Source: Caenicola sp034331105 (GTDB lineage Bacteria > Synergistota > Synergistia > Synergistales > Synergistaceae). From it: DNA of 64,000 bases. The stretch covers positions 62,001-126,000 of the forward strand of contig JAXQGB010000006.1 of the NCBI GenBank assembly GCA_034331105.1, written 5' to 3'. Position numbers and translations under genes: made by a program. Within the stretch, counting starts at the first letter, position 1. Every line of letters starts with the position of its first letter. The notes below the pieces were generated by a model. It saw only the letters and a program-made list of their open reading frames with translations, was not told the DNA's origin and did not search any database. Of the stretch, positions 33,714 through 42,317 are shown one piece after another.

Positions 33714-34420
33714 TGAATGAGATGGAAGGCAGGAGCGTGATCATTTCGCCCTCGCTGCTTTCCGCGGATGTCCTCAATATGGAGAGGGATATCGAGAAAA
33801 TTCAGAGTGAGGCCGAATGGCTCCACCTCGATATCATGGACGGACATTTTGTGCCGAACCTTTCATACGGCCCCTCTCTTTTAAAAGCGCTTAGAAAGAG
33901 ATACCCTGACAAATTTATTGATGTACATATTATGGTCGAACCTCCGGAAGCCTTTACAGGAATGTTCCTTGCGGAGAAGCCTTCCGTGCTGACTGTCCAT
34001 GCTGAAGCGACCCCGCACATACACAGGGTCCTCCAGAGCATACGGCTCGAAGGTGTTCCCTGTGGCGTTTCGATCAATCCGGGAACACCGGCAGAAGTGC
34101 TTTATCCTATCCTTCATATGGTCGACCTTGTACTGGTAATGTCAGTCAACCCCGGATACGGTGGGCAGTCATTCATACCCGAAACTCTGAAGAAAGTATC
34201 GGCTCTGGCGGAATGGCGCAGAACAAACGAAGGCGGCTATCTTATCCAGATGGATGGCGGGATCGGCCCTGACAACACGGAGCTTGCAGTAAGGCATGGG
34301 TGTGACGTACTGGTCGCGGGAAGCGCGATATTCAGCAAACCCGATCCGGCAGCGGTGATCAGGGAAATGCGCGTCAACGCAGAAAGGGGGCGTCAGATTG
34401 GAGAAAAAAGAGACTCATAA
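33692..34420 (+). CDS. rpe: Ribulose-phosphate 3-epimerase
   Basis: The 242-residue TIM barrel shows 'ISPSLLSADVLNMERDI', 'WLHLDIMDGHFVPNLSYGP' (metal His/Asp), 'DVHIMVEPPE', 'VLVMSVNPGYGGQSFIPETLKK' and 'QMDGGIGPDNT'. It interconverts ribulose-5-P and xylulose-5-P. The start at 33692 overlaps the PASTA gene by 22 bases and has GGAGG 9 bases upstream; later starts at 33713 or 33737 would give a more usual N-terminus. It overlaps the next gene by 23 bases. Confidence 0.92.
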   Translation: MAGSFQIMNEMEGRSVIISPSLLSADVLNMERDIEKIQSEAEWLHLDIMDGHFVPNLSYGPSLLKALRKRYPDKFIDVHIMVEPPEAFTGMFLAEKPSVLTVHAEATPHIHRVLQSIRLEGVPCGVSINPGTPAEVLYPILHMVDLVLVMSVNPGYGGQSFIPETLKKVSALAEWRRTNEGGYLIQMDGGIGPDNTELAVRHGCDVLVAGSAIFSKPDPAAVIREMRVNAERGRQIGEKRDS

Positions 34421-35345
34421 TGAGGAACAAAAGACCCAGATACAGATAAAGGAACTCGGGTCGCGACTGAAGAGCATAAGGGAAGCCCAGGGACTTTCAA
34501 TAGCAGATGTTTCTAATGTGACCAAAATACAGAAACACTATCTGTCAGCGATCGAAGATGGAGATCTTGACCATTTGCCAAAGGGCCCTTACGTCAGAAG
34601 TTTCGTACGGCAGTACTGCGATCACCTGAGCGCTCCTGATATATGGAAAAGCTACGACGTCATAACCAAAAGGCAGAAAGCGACAGCACCACTGATCACT
34701 GCAGGGGACGAAACGAATTACAGCGATTCTCCTAAGATCTTCAAGCCCAGATCTTTTTTGTGGCTCTATCTTTTGATAGCTCTGTCACTTGGGGCTGCCG
34801 GGTGGATAACCTGGCAGTACAGAGGTGACATTAAAACTTCTGCGACAAGCCCTATAGACGGAGGAACGACCGGTACAGTAAGGGAGCAGAAGCCGGAAGA
34901 ACAGCAAGTTCCGCTGTCGGCGGACGAAGCAGTCCCCCCCGCATCAGGGGATGTCGTCAGCAAAGACGGGCAGACAGACCTCTCATGGATGGACGGCAAA
35001 CAGCCTATGCAGGTGACTGATTCAGCTGAAGCCGCTAAAGTTACTGCGCCGCAGACCGGAGCATCAAAGCAGGCAACCGGCCCCAGATCCCTAAAGGTTA
35101 CGGCAGAAAGTGCCTATGTATGGATGAAGATCAGCCGGGGCGATAAAATACTTTTCGAGGGAACTATGAAGCCCGGTGAATTTAAAGAGTATGAGGTAAG
35201 CTCAGGACTGCCGATAAGGGTCAGGATAGGAAAACCAGGCAGTACCTCGATACTGTGGGAAGGAAAGAAGATATTTCCTATAGCTCCCGGCAGTAATCCG
35301 GCGACGAAATTCTTCTGGCCCGACGGAAAAATTTCAGACAGTTGA
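34398..35345 (+). CDS. RodZ-like membrane HTH protein
   Basis: A TTG start after AAAGGGGG. The 315-residue protein has an N-terminal Xre-type HTH (~18-85: 'LGSRLKSIREAQGLSIADVSNVTKIQKHYLSAIEDGDLDHLP..PYVRSFVRQYC'), a single membrane helix at ~115-135, a long disordered Pro/Gln linker, and a C-terminal beta domain (~230-315, DUF4115: 'SAYVWMKISRGDKILFEGTMKPGE'). This is the RodZ architecture, which links MreB to the cell-wall machinery. It ends the rsmB-PASTA-rpe run, so this operon mixes translation, wall sensing and shape. Confidence 0.85.
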   Translation: MEKKETHNEEQKTQIQIKELGSRLKSIREAQGLSIADVSNVTKIQKHYLSAIEDGDLDHLPKGPYVRSFVRQYCDHLSAPDIWKSYDVITKRQKATAPLITAGDETNYSDSPKIFKPRSFLWLYLLIALSLGAAGWITWQYRGDIKTSATSPIDGGTTGTVREQKPEEQQVPLSADEAVPPASGDVVSKDGQTDLSWMDGKQPMQVTDSAEAAKVTAPQTGASKQATGPRSLKVTAESAYVWMKISRGDKILFEGTMKPGEFKEYEVSSGLPIRVRIGKPGSTSILWEGKKIFPIAPGSNPATKFFWPDGKISDS

Positions 35346-35373
35346 TCCTCTAAACAAGTCTCTTGTGGATATA

Positions 35374-35417
35374 AAAGAGGGAAGCCCCTGATCTCAGGCA
35401 GGCTTCCCTCTTTTTTG
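35374..35417. terminator. Bidirectional terminator
   Basis: AAGAGGGAAGCC / GGCTTCCCTCTT stem with A and T runs on both sides, between the convergent rodZ-like gene (+) and the secreted SOR-like gene (-). Confidence 0.82.
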
Positions 35418-35441
35418 CTGTATATATGGGATAAGCAAGTC

Positions 35442-35792
35442 CTATGGGATCTTTATTTCAGATTCTGTCGAGCCCATAATGTTGCAGACAAGCTGTACTC
35501 TAACTATCGAGCCGGGTTTCAGTCCCTGCAGAATTACGCTGTCACTGAAGCCGCCCGGTCCTCCCTGCTTGTCGTACTGTTTCAGAAGCAGCTGCTTGTT
35601 GCCTTCAAAGACTGTAAGTGTGAGGATGTAATGTTTAACAGGATCATTGACACTGTGCTCAGATGTTACTGTCAGGGTCTCAGACGCTTTATCCCAAACT
35701 GCATTTACATTTTTTGGGGGGTGTGCGAAGGATGAACCTGCTGAGACCAGTATCAACAGAGCTGCAAAGGCATAGATCAAGGTCTTTTTCAT
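35442..35792 (-). CDS. Secreted desulfoferrodoxin/superoxide-reductase-like protein
   Basis: The 116-residue protein has a signal peptide (~1-23, ending SFA) and a small beta fold. 'EHSVNDPVKHYILTL' (His46, His54) and 'VQLVCNIMGS' (Cys103) echo the iron-centre ligands of superoxide reductase, where HPM..EHYI.W and CN.HG supply three of the His and the Cys. The final His after CN is replaced by M-G, and the two His are spaced 8 apart instead of 6, so the site is incomplete or different. Related secreted proteins are annotated as desulfoferrodoxin-type. It is downstream of copZ-copA on the same strand. Confidence 0.55.
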   Translation of the reverse strand: MKKTLIYAFAALLILVSAGSSFAHPPKNVNAVWDKASETLTVTSEHSVNDPVKHYILTLTVFEGNKQLLLKQYDKQGGPGGFSDSVILQGLKPGSIVRVQLVCNIMGSTESEIKIP

Positions 35793-35829
35793 TTCTATTC
35801 CCCCTTATCTGAAATCAATTCTATCATAA

Positions 35830-36039
35830 TTAACTCTTTATTTCGGCGTCATAACCTGCTTCGTCTATTTTTTTAAGTAGTTCTTCGGATGAGACATCTG
35901 CTTCAACTAAAACTATTTTTGTCTCGAGATCAAGAGATATCACGTTCCCGCCAAGAGATGAAACAGCTTCACGTATACGTTTTTCGCAATGGCCGCACGT
36001 CATTTCCGGAATTAAAAGCGTAAATTTTTTCATTTTCAT
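35830..36039 (-). CDS. copZ: Copper chaperone, heavy-metal-associated domain
   Basis: A 69-residue HMA domain with 'IPEMTCGHCEKRIREAV' (CxxC) and the betaalphabetabetaalphabeta length of CopZ. It lies 10 bases downstream of copA on the same strand and should hand Cu(I) to that ATPase or collect it from it. RBS AAGGAGG. Confidence 0.9.
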   Translation of the reverse strand: MKMKKFTLLIPEMTCGHCEKRIREAVSSLGGNVISLDLETKIVLVEADVSSEELLKKIDEAGYDAEIKS

Positions 36040-36049
36040 GTCCTCCTTG

Positions 36050-38218
36050 TTATTTGTCTGCCGAGCCTGAAATGCGAAGCGAGTTCAAAATTACTGTTAT
36101 AGAGCTTGCTGCCATCGCCAGCTCTGCTACGAGCGGATGGAGCAGTCCCAGCATCGCAAGTGGAATGGCGATGATGTTGTAAAAGAATGCGCCAAAAAGA
36201 TTCTGGCGGATAACTTGCCATGTCTTTTCAGATATTTTAACAGCTGATACTATCTTTGAGATACCGCCTTTAAGGATAACTATGTCTGCACTGTCAACGG
36301 CAAGATCCATGCCTCCGCCCATCGCTACGCCGACATGTGCGCCCTTAAGGGCCGCGGCATCGTTTATACCGTCTCCTGCCATAAGGACTTTCCTGCCCTT
36401 GCTCTGGGTCTCCCTCACTATCGAGAGTTTATCTTCGGGACGGACTTCCCATCTGACGTTTTCTATCCCTGCCTGTTCAGCAATTTCCAATGCTGCCTCC
36501 ATACCGTCCCCCGTGGCCATCATCGTGGTTATGCCAAGTTCCGCGAGGGCTGAGACAGCCTCTTTAGAGTCTTCCCTTATCGGATCAGAGATGGCAAAAA
36601 AACCGACCGGGATGCCGTTTTTTCTCACTTCAACAATAGAGCGTGCAAGAGCTGACCTGGCTGTCCATTTTGACCTGTTGAGAGGCCTGCCCACGAACCA
36701 TTCGACATCCCCCCATCTTCCTGTAACCCCCTCTCCCGGTATCTCTTCAACGTTTTCTGGTTTTTCGTACTCACGTGTACCCAGGGTCCTGACTACAGCT
36801 TTGGCTACAGGGTGCCCGGAATTGGATTCAAGGGCGTACGCAAAGGGGATGGCCTCATCTTCAAGTTCCCATTCAAGCACTTTCGGTTCGCCTAAGGTCA
36901 GTGTGCCTGTCTTGTCGAGGATGGCGTGGTCAACTTCGTGCAATGTCTGGATCGCCTCCGCATTCCTGATCAGAAGGCCGTTTTTTGAAGCTTCGCCGGT
37001 GCTGACCACAAGGGCAAGCGGGGTCGCAAGTCCAAGTGCGCAGGGACATGCTATGACCAGAGTTGCCACGAAGGAATATGCGGCCGCGGATACAGCTGAG
37101 CTGAATGCCGTTGGCCAGGGGAGATATGCTGCCAGCGGCGCAATATAGACAGAAAGGCTGTCGAAAAAGAAAAACCAAATCAAAGCGCTCATCACAGCGA
37201 GCGAAATGACAGCAGGAACGAATTTGATGGTTATCCTGTCTGCAAGATCCTGAAGGGGCACCTTGCTCCCCTGGGCTTCCCTCACCAGGTCGAGCATTTT
37301 TGAGAGGAATGTGTCCTCGCCTACTTTTGTTGTCCTGATCAGAAGCACGCCTGTAAGATTCATGGCCCCCCCTGTAACGTCAGATCCAACATCCTTCACA
37401 GCAGGCTGGGATTCACCTGTCAAAAGGGATTCATCGACTCCGGAGAGCCCTTCCTCGACTACGCCGTCAAGCGGTATCCTCTCACCCGGGTTGACCTGGA
37501 TGACCGTTTCAGGCTTTACAGCTTCTATCGGGACCATGAGAGTCATCCCTTCAGAGACGATGCGGGCTTCCCTGGGCTGAAGCGTCATAAGGGCCTTTAC
37601 CTGTTTTGCTGCCTTGTCCCTGAGGTGTGATTCAATATACCTGCCCGTAAGGTGCAGCATGAGTATCATGACTCCTATTGTACCGAAGGAGGGGATGTCA
37701 AGGCCGAAGTAGTTCATGAGTGCTGTGACCCATGAGGCCACGGCGCTTATAGCTATAAGAGTGTCCATGTTGGTGTGGGCGTGTGCAACTGCTATCCATG
37801 CCCCGCGGAGCGTTTTGCGCCCGCCCCAGAATATGGCGATGCCTCCCGCAACTATCTCCATTATCCCGTACCAGTGGTAGTGGATACCCATTGCCATGTG
37901 CATGAACATCAGCACCGACATGGGTATGCCGATCAGAAGTATGAAGAAGAGGTCTTTTCTGGCCTCGCGGTATTTTATGTCATCTATGTCTGCCGGAGCC
38001 TCTTTAAGTATCTTATACCCGCTTTTTTCAACAGCATTTTCAAGCATTTCAAATGTAACAGAACCGTCAGCTGCAACAAAGACGCTTTCTGTTGCAAGGT
38101 TGACGGAAGCATAAGATACACCCTCTACTTTCGAGAGCGCCCTTTCAACTATTTTCGAACAGGTCGTACAGGTCATACCTGTTACGCGAAAAGACATTTT
38201 TTGTTCTGACATGGCCAA
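36050..38218 (-). CDS. copA: Copper-translocating P-type ATPase
   Basis: The 722-residue P1B-type ATPase has one N-terminal HMA domain (CTTC at 17-20), helices MA/MB, 'LTGESQPAVK' actuator loop, 'ACPCALGLATP' (CPC in TM6, the Cu(I) signature), 'DKTGTLTLGEP' phosphorylation site, 'SGHPVAKAV' HP loop and 'GDGINDAAALKGA'. TM8 has 'MLGLLHPLVAELAMAASSITVILNSLRI' with the MxxSS Cu(I) motif. It exports Cu(I) from the cytosol. Operon copA-copZ, possibly with the SOR-like gene. Confidence 0.93.
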   Translation of the reverse strand: MAMSEQKMSFRVTGMTCTTCSKIVERALSKVEGVSYASVNLATESVFVAADGSVTFEMLENAVEKSGYKILKEAPADIDDIKYREARKDLFFILLIGIPMSVLMFMHMAMGIHYHWYGIMEIVAGGIAIFWGGRKTLRGAWIAVAHAHTNMDTLIAISAVASWVTALMNYFGLDIPSFGTIGVMILMLHLTGRYIESHLRDKAAKQVKALMTLQPREARIVSEGMTLMVPIEAVKPETVIQVNPGERIPLDGVVEEGLSGVDESLLTGESQPAVKDVGSDVTGGAMNLTGVLLIRTTKVGEDTFLSKMLDLVREAQGSKVPLQDLADRITIKFVPAVISLAVMSALIWFFFFDSLSVYIAPLAAYLPWPTAFSSAVSAAAYSFVATLVIACPCALGLATPLALVVSTGEASKNGLLIRNAEAIQTLHEVDHAILDKTGTLTLGEPKVLEWELEDEAIPFAYALESNSGHPVAKAVVRTLGTREYEKPENVEEIPGEGVTGRWGDVEWFVGRPLNRSKWTARSALARSIVEVRKNGIPVGFFAISDPIREDSKEAVSALAELGITTMMATGDGMEAALEIAEQAGIENVRWEVRPEDKLSIVRETQSKGRKVLMAGDGINDAAALKGAHVGVAMGGGMDLAVDSADIVILKGGISKIVSAVKISEKTWQVIRQNLFGAFFYNIIAIPLAMLGLLHPLVAELAMAASSITVILNSLRISGSADK

Positions 38219-38243
38219 CCTCCAAAAAAAATCACATAAAGAC

Positions 38244-38271
38244 TTGCCTGAAATGAAAAGGTCGCTATAAT
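38244..38271 (+). promoter_or_regulatory. Promoter of tRNA-Ser
   Basis: TTGCCT (38244-38249), 16-base spacer, TATAAT (38266-38271), 14 bases before the mature tRNA. Confidence 0.75.
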
Positions 38272-38284
38272 ATTAACGTTGTCC

Positions 38285-38372
38285 GGAGAGCTGTCCGAGT
38301 GGTCTATGGTGACTGACTTGAAATCAGTTGGGTGTCACAGCCCCAGGGGTTCGAATCCTCTGCTCTCCGCCA
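38285..38372 (+). tRNA. tRNA-Ser (TGA)
   Basis: Acceptor GGAGAGC/GCTCTCC, long class II variable arm, anticodon loop CTTGAAA (anticodon TGA), T-loop TTCGAAT, discriminator G and encoded CCA. Length is 88 nt. Confidence 0.96.
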
Positions 38373-38500
38373 GGCTTTATATAGGGCGGCTTCCTTCACG
38401 GGAGCCGCTCATCGTTATAATGATACTTTACCCTCTTTGGCGTATACAGGTTTTTTTGCTGATATGGCTACTCGTAAAGAAACTGATAATGGGGACATAT

Positions 38501-38905
38501 ATGATAAAATTTATACATTCAGAAAAGGAAGCGGGGTTGCCCGAATTGAAAAGAATAGCTGCAGCTGTGATACTGATACTGATCTTTGCCATGCCGGCTT
38601 TTGCCGTATTCAGCTCAAAGGGGCAGATCCCCAACGGAGCTCCCGTCGAGTACCGTGGACTCAAGGTAACATCAGAGGGAGTCAACATCACTATTGTGAA
38701 CAAAGGGGAAGCTCCTGTAAAATTTTCAGCTGCCTGTAGTTTTGTAGGTGAGAACAGAAATGAGATCGGTGATATCTTCATCGAGGAGACCCTGCTGGCA
38801 CCCGGTGAGGATAAGCAGTTCAAAGGCCTTTATTTCAAAGGTGATCTCAATCTGGCAAAAAAGGCAGCTTCTCTGAAGTGGACGATCTATAAACTCGAAC
38901 AGTAG
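38501..38905 (+). CDS. Secreted protein of unknown function
   Basis: The frame is open from 38279 through tRNA-Ser, so a later start is needed. ATG 38501 has GGGGA 6 bases upstream; TTG 38546 (KRIAAAVILILIFAMPAFA, a compact signal peptide) is equally possible. The mature ~100 residues form an all-beta pattern with 'EYRGLKVTSEGVNITIVNKGEAPVKFSAACSFV', 'APGEDKQFKGLYFKGDL', resembling an immunoglobulin-like or FxLYD-type domain that carries no catalytic residues. It has its own terminator. No family recognised with confidence. Confidence 0.6.
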   Translation: MIKFIHSEKEAGLPELKRIAAAVILILIFAMPAFAVFSSKGQIPNGAPVEYRGLKVTSEGVNITIVNKGEAPVKFSAACSFVGENRNEIGDIFIEETLLAPGEDKQFKGLYFKGDLNLAKKAASLKWTIYKLEQ

Positions 38906-38937
38906 TTCTGCGTTGTTTCTTAAAAAATATACATCCA

Positions 38938-38965
38938 GGGGCCGCTTAGCAGCGGTCTTTTTTTG
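38938..38965 (+). terminator. Terminator after the secreted protein gene
   Basis: GGCCGC-TTA-GCAGCGGTC stem followed by seven T. Confidence 0.75.
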
Positions 38966-38979
38966 TGCAAAAAAAGTAT

Positions 38980-39008
38980 TTGACAATTTTAATAAAGAGG
39001 ATTATTCT
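38980..39008 (+). promoter_or_regulatory. Promoter of the kdsB-kdnB-kdnA operon
   Basis: TTGACA (38980-38985), 17-base spacer, TATTCT (39003-39008). The expected start is near 39015, giving a leader of about 79 bases. Confidence 0.8.
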
Positions 39009-39093
39009 TGGCCTCTAACCAAAAAATGACAGCTGAGAAAGCCGATATTTCGGCCATACACTGCATAAGCTGTCTGAGAAGGAGGTTAGAGGG

Positions 39094-39816
39094 ATGAAGA
39101 CCCTTGCAGTGATCCCCGCAAGATTTGCAAGCACAAGACTTCCAGGAAAGCCCCTCGTTCCGATAGCAGGGGTGCCGCTTGTCATAAGAGTCCTCTCGAA
39201 TGTCAGCAGATGCAGAAGTGTAGACAGGGTAGTCGTCGCCACAGACGATGAAAGGATAGCCGCGCTCGTCCGTGAGAACGGAGGAGAGGCAATGATGACC
39301 CCTCCCGATCTTCCAAGCGGTGGAGACCGTGTCGCATGGGCCGCAGAGAGGATCCCTTCAGAATATGTAATAAACGTGCAGGTTGATGACCCCCTTGTCG
39401 GCAGCGACATGATAGACCCTCTCATTGAGGTGCTGAGCTCTGCTCCGGATGTCTCACTCGCTCTTCTCGCAAAAAAGATCGAACGTGACGAAGAGATAAC
39501 ATCCCCCGACATCGTTAAGATGGTTTTTGACAAAAACGGCAAAGGACTCTACTTCAGCCGTTCCCCCATACCTTTCCCCCGGAGTCCAGAAGGGACATGG
39601 TACAAGCACATCGGACCCTATGCCTGGAGGCGTGACTTCCTCCTTGGTTTTTCGAAATGGGAGCAGACCCCGCTTGAGAAGGCAGAGAGCCTTGAGATGC
39701 TCAGGGTCCTTGAGAGAGGGCATTCCATAAGGTGCATCGTCACGCAGCGTGACACTATCGAGATAGATACCCCGAACGACCTGCTTAGAATAGAGGAATA
39801 CCTTTCCGGCCCCTGA
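39094..39816 (+). CDS. kdsB: CMP-Kdo/Kdo8N synthetase
   Basis: The 240-residue cytidylyltransferase opens 'VIPARFASTRLPGKPL' (CTP loop), then 'VVVATDDERIAALV', 'SGGDRVAWAAERIP', 'VINVQVDDPLVGSDMIDPL' and 'YKHIGPYAWRRDFLL', all KdsB blocks. Most KdsB have 'NVQGDEP' where this has 'NVQVDDP'. It activates Kdo (or, given the next two genes, 8-amino-Kdo) as the CMP sugar for lipid A addition. First gene of the operon. RBS GAGAAGGAGG. Confidence 0.9.
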   Translation: MKTLAVIPARFASTRLPGKPLVPIAGVPLVIRVLSNVSRCRSVDRVVVATDDERIAALVRENGGEAMMTPPDLPSGGDRVAWAAERIPSEYVINVQVDDPLVGSDMIDPLIEVLSSAPDVSLALLAKKIERDEEITSPDIVKMVFDKNGKGLYFSRSPIPFPRSPEGTWYKHIGPYAWRRDFLLGFSKWEQTPLEKAESLEMLRVLERGHSIRCIVTQRDTIEIDTPNDLLRIEEYLSGP

Positions 39817-39937
39817 AGTCCCGGAACATTCCCGTGAGCTTTATCAGCATGAAATTGGCATTTAAACTTTCATTTCGGAGGCGGCAGAGATATGTCCCGT
39901 GCAGGGACATCAGGGAGACCTTAAGGAGAGGTGAAAC

Positions 39938-41056
39938 ATGGAAAAAATTCCAGCTGATATAAAGGCTTTTGTAAATTCCTCACCCTGGTGGAGTACAGGC
40001 TTTCCAACAGAGGTGGTATGTTCCGGAGACGGAGTCGGAGATCTGATAAAAAGAGTGCAGGGTGAGTCACGAAGACCCTTTTATGTCCTGGACAGTTCCC
40101 TCAGGGATCAGGAAGCGTTTATTCCTCTTTTCGGCAGGGCCCCCGTCTTCATTTTTGATGCGTCGGCCTCCGAACCCAGGACAGTGGATGTTGACAGGCT
40201 TGTAGAGCTGATCGGTTCAGAGACTGATCATCCGGACCTGATAGTGGCAGCGGGCGGAGGTTCAACGATGGACCTGGCAAAAGCAGCCGCGATCTGCACC
40301 GCAAATCCGGGTCCCTCTTTCAAATATCAGGGCTATGACATGGAAATGAAAAAAGGGCTTGATATATGGGTCCTTCCCACGCTTAATGGTACCGGAGCGG
40401 AAATCACACCCATAGCGGTGCTGAGGGGTCCGGAAAAAAAACTGGGCATAAACAATAAATTTGTAGAGCCTGCCGTCGCTTTCATCGATCCGCAGCTTTC
40501 AGCATCAGCCACGAAACTCAACAGGTTCTTCACGCTTATGGACTGCTACTACCATCACTATGAGATCACAAAGAGCAAAACAAGCTCGGGGGAAGCGCTT
40601 GCTGACGCATCAAAGGGACTTATGCTTGCCAAGGATGCTCTCTCCCAAAAAATTGACGGATTTGATGCGGCAAAGGCAATAAAGGCCGCAATGGCTTCGG
40701 TGCTCGGAGGCAGCAGCAGCATCGGCGGAAGGGTCGGCGCAGCACATGCCCTTTCCTACGGACTGAGCAACTCTTCTCCTGCCCTGCCCCACAGCGTTGC
40801 CGTAACGATCTCGATGCTGGCCATGGAGGAGATATACCCCGACGGGTACTCAGATACACTCAGATTCCTTGACCTGAACGGGATAGCGGTCCCCTGTGCT
40901 TCAGACTATGGGATAAGCGAAAAAGATATATGGAAGATGACAAAAACAGCCCTTGGCATGGAGAAACTGTGGCAGAGCTGTTTTGGCAATAACTGGCAGG
41001 AGGAAGCAACTCCTGACTTTGTCAGAAGTGCCTACATGAAAATTACAAGTATATGA
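39938..41056 (+). CDS. kdnB: 3-deoxy-D-manno-octulosonate 8-oxidase (KdnB)
   Basis: A 372-residue iron-dependent alcohol-dehydrogenase fold: NAD-binding 'VAAGGGSTMDLAKA' at ~103-116, and metal ligands Asp202, His206 (MDCYYHHYE), His270 (GAAHALSYG) and His285 (PHSVAV). The family member KdnB of Shewanella oxidises C8 of Kdo to the aldehyde. The neighbours support this over a generic alcohol dehydrogenase: kdsB upstream and a KdnA-type aminotransferase 16 bases downstream. RBS AAGGAGAGG. Confidence 0.82.
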   Translation: MEKIPADIKAFVNSSPWWSTGFPTEVVCSGDGVGDLIKRVQGESRRPFYVLDSSLRDQEAFIPLFGRAPVFIFDASASEPRTVDVDRLVELIGSETDHPDLIVAAGGGSTMDLAKAAAICTANPGPSFKYQGYDMEMKKGLDIWVLPTLNGTGAEITPIAVLRGPEKKLGINNKFVEPAVAFIDPQLSASATKLNRFFTLMDCYYHHYEITKSKTSSGEALADASKGLMLAKDALSQKIDGFDAAKAIKAAMASVLGGSSSIGGRVGAAHALSYGLSNSSPALPHSVAVTISMLAMEEIYPDGYSDTLRFLDLNGIAVPCASDYGISEKDIWKMTKTALGMEKLWQSCFGNNWQEEATPDFVRSAYMKITSI

Positions 41057-41072
41057 CAGGGGAGGAATAATA

Positions 41073-42251
41073 ATGGCAGGGACCGAGCTGTTTGGCATTG
41101 AAGAAATTCAGGCGCTGACTGATGTCATAGAAAGAAAGATGATCCACAGGTACGGTTCTCACTCTGTGAGAAACGGCATATACCGTGTGGAAGAATTTGA
41201 AGAGAAAGCCAAAAAAATAACGGGATCAAAGCACGCTCTTGCGCTGACAAACGGGACTGCCGCGCTCATCACAGCCCTAAAAGGGCTGGGAGTAGGGCCG
41301 GGAGATGAAGTGATAACGTCCCCCTTCACCTTCATCGCCACCATAGAGGCGATAGTTGCATGCGACGCTGTCCCCGTGCTCGGAGAGATAGATGCGACGC
41401 TGGGACTTGATCCTGTATCGGCGGAAAAGCTGATAACCAAAAGGACAAAAGCGATAATGCCCGTGCACATGTTCGGAGGCGCAGCTGACCTTGACCCATT
41501 CATGGAGATCGGCAGTAAATACTGCATACCTGTGATCGAAGATGCCTGCGAGGTCGTTGGAGGGACGTACAAAGGAAGGTATCTTGGGTCGATAGGCAGA
41601 TGCGGGACCTGGAGCTTTGACCCCAACAAGACACTTACAGTAGGAGAGGGAGGCCTGATACTCACTGACGATGAAGACCTCTGCTTCAGGATGGACTGCT
41701 ATCATGACCACGGGCATATCCACAGCAAAGCGCACGACAGGGGTGAAGAGGGCAAGTTCGGCCTGGGAGTCAATTACAGGCTTAGCGAGCTCCAGGGTGC
41801 GCTGGGTGTAGTTGCACTGGACAAGATGGATGCCACGCTGGGCAAGTTGAGGGCAACAAAGAAAAAGATACTGGATGCAGTAAGGGAGACGGGGATAAAG
41901 CCACGTCCGCTGCATAACGTCGAGGGCGATACGGCTTCCCATCTCATATTCATGCTGCCCTCACAGGAGGCCGCAGTGAGTTTCAGGCGTGCGGCCGGGG
42001 AGGCGGGGACCTGTTTCAGCATAATATCTGAAAACACATGGCACTACGCAAAGCACTGGAAGGCACTTGAAGAGATGGGAGAAAAAAATATATTTGGGAC
42101 ACAATCGCCCTCATATGCCCCCGAAACCATGGCAGCGACAGAAGCTATCCTCAGCAGGGCTGTAATGACAGGGCTTAACATCAACATGAGCGACGCGGAG
42201 ATCGAACGGATCATCAGCTCGGTAAAGTGCGGGGCAAAGGCGTCACTGTGA
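41073..42251 (+). CDS. kdnA: 8-amino-3,8-dideoxy-manno-octulosonate aminotransferase (KdnA)
   Basis: A 392-residue DegT/DnrJ-type PLP enzyme with 'ALTNGTAALITALKGLG', 'ITSPFTFIATIEAI', 'IMPVHMFGGAADL', 'VIEDACEVVGG', the PLP lysine in 'WSFDPNKTLTVGEGG' (Lys186) and 'GVNYRLSELQGALGVVAL'. In Shewanella, KdnA uses glutamate to aminate the 8-aldehyde made by KdnB, giving Kdo8N. Conserved order with kdsB and kdnB makes that role likely here. A bidirectional terminator follows. Confidence 0.82.
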   Translation: MAGTELFGIEEIQALTDVIERKMIHRYGSHSVRNGIYRVEEFEEKAKKITGSKHALALTNGTAALITALKGLGVGPGDEVITSPFTFIATIEAIVACDAVPVLGEIDATLGLDPVSAEKLITKRTKAIMPVHMFGGAADLDPFMEIGSKYCIPVIEDACEVVGGTYKGRYLGSIGRCGTWSFDPNKTLTVGEGGLILTDDEDLCFRMDCYHDHGHIHSKAHDRGEEGKFGLGVNYRLSELQGALGVVALDKMDATLGKLRATKKKILDAVRETGIKPRPLHNVEGDTASHLIFMLPSQEAAVSFRRAAGEAGTCFSIISENTWHYAKHWKALEEMGEKNIFGTQSPSYAPETMAATEAILSRAVMTGLNINMSDAEIERIISSVKCGAKASL

Positions 42252-42277
42252 TCGGCAGAGCCTTTGAATATTGGAAT

Positions 42278-42317
42278 AAAAAAGAGCCGCAGAATTCTCT
42301 GCGGCTCGCATTTTTTC
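42278..42317. terminator. Bidirectional terminator kdnA / aminotransferase
   Basis: GAGCCGCAGA-ATTC-TCTGCGGCTC stem flanked by six A on one side and six T on the other, between convergent genes. It overlaps the last codon of the minus-strand gene by 2 bases. Confidence 0.85.

Noticed and set aside
38279..38500. N-terminal extension of the secreted protein ORF through tRNA-Ser
   Set aside because: It would translate the whole tRNA gene; good starts lie at 38501 and 38546.
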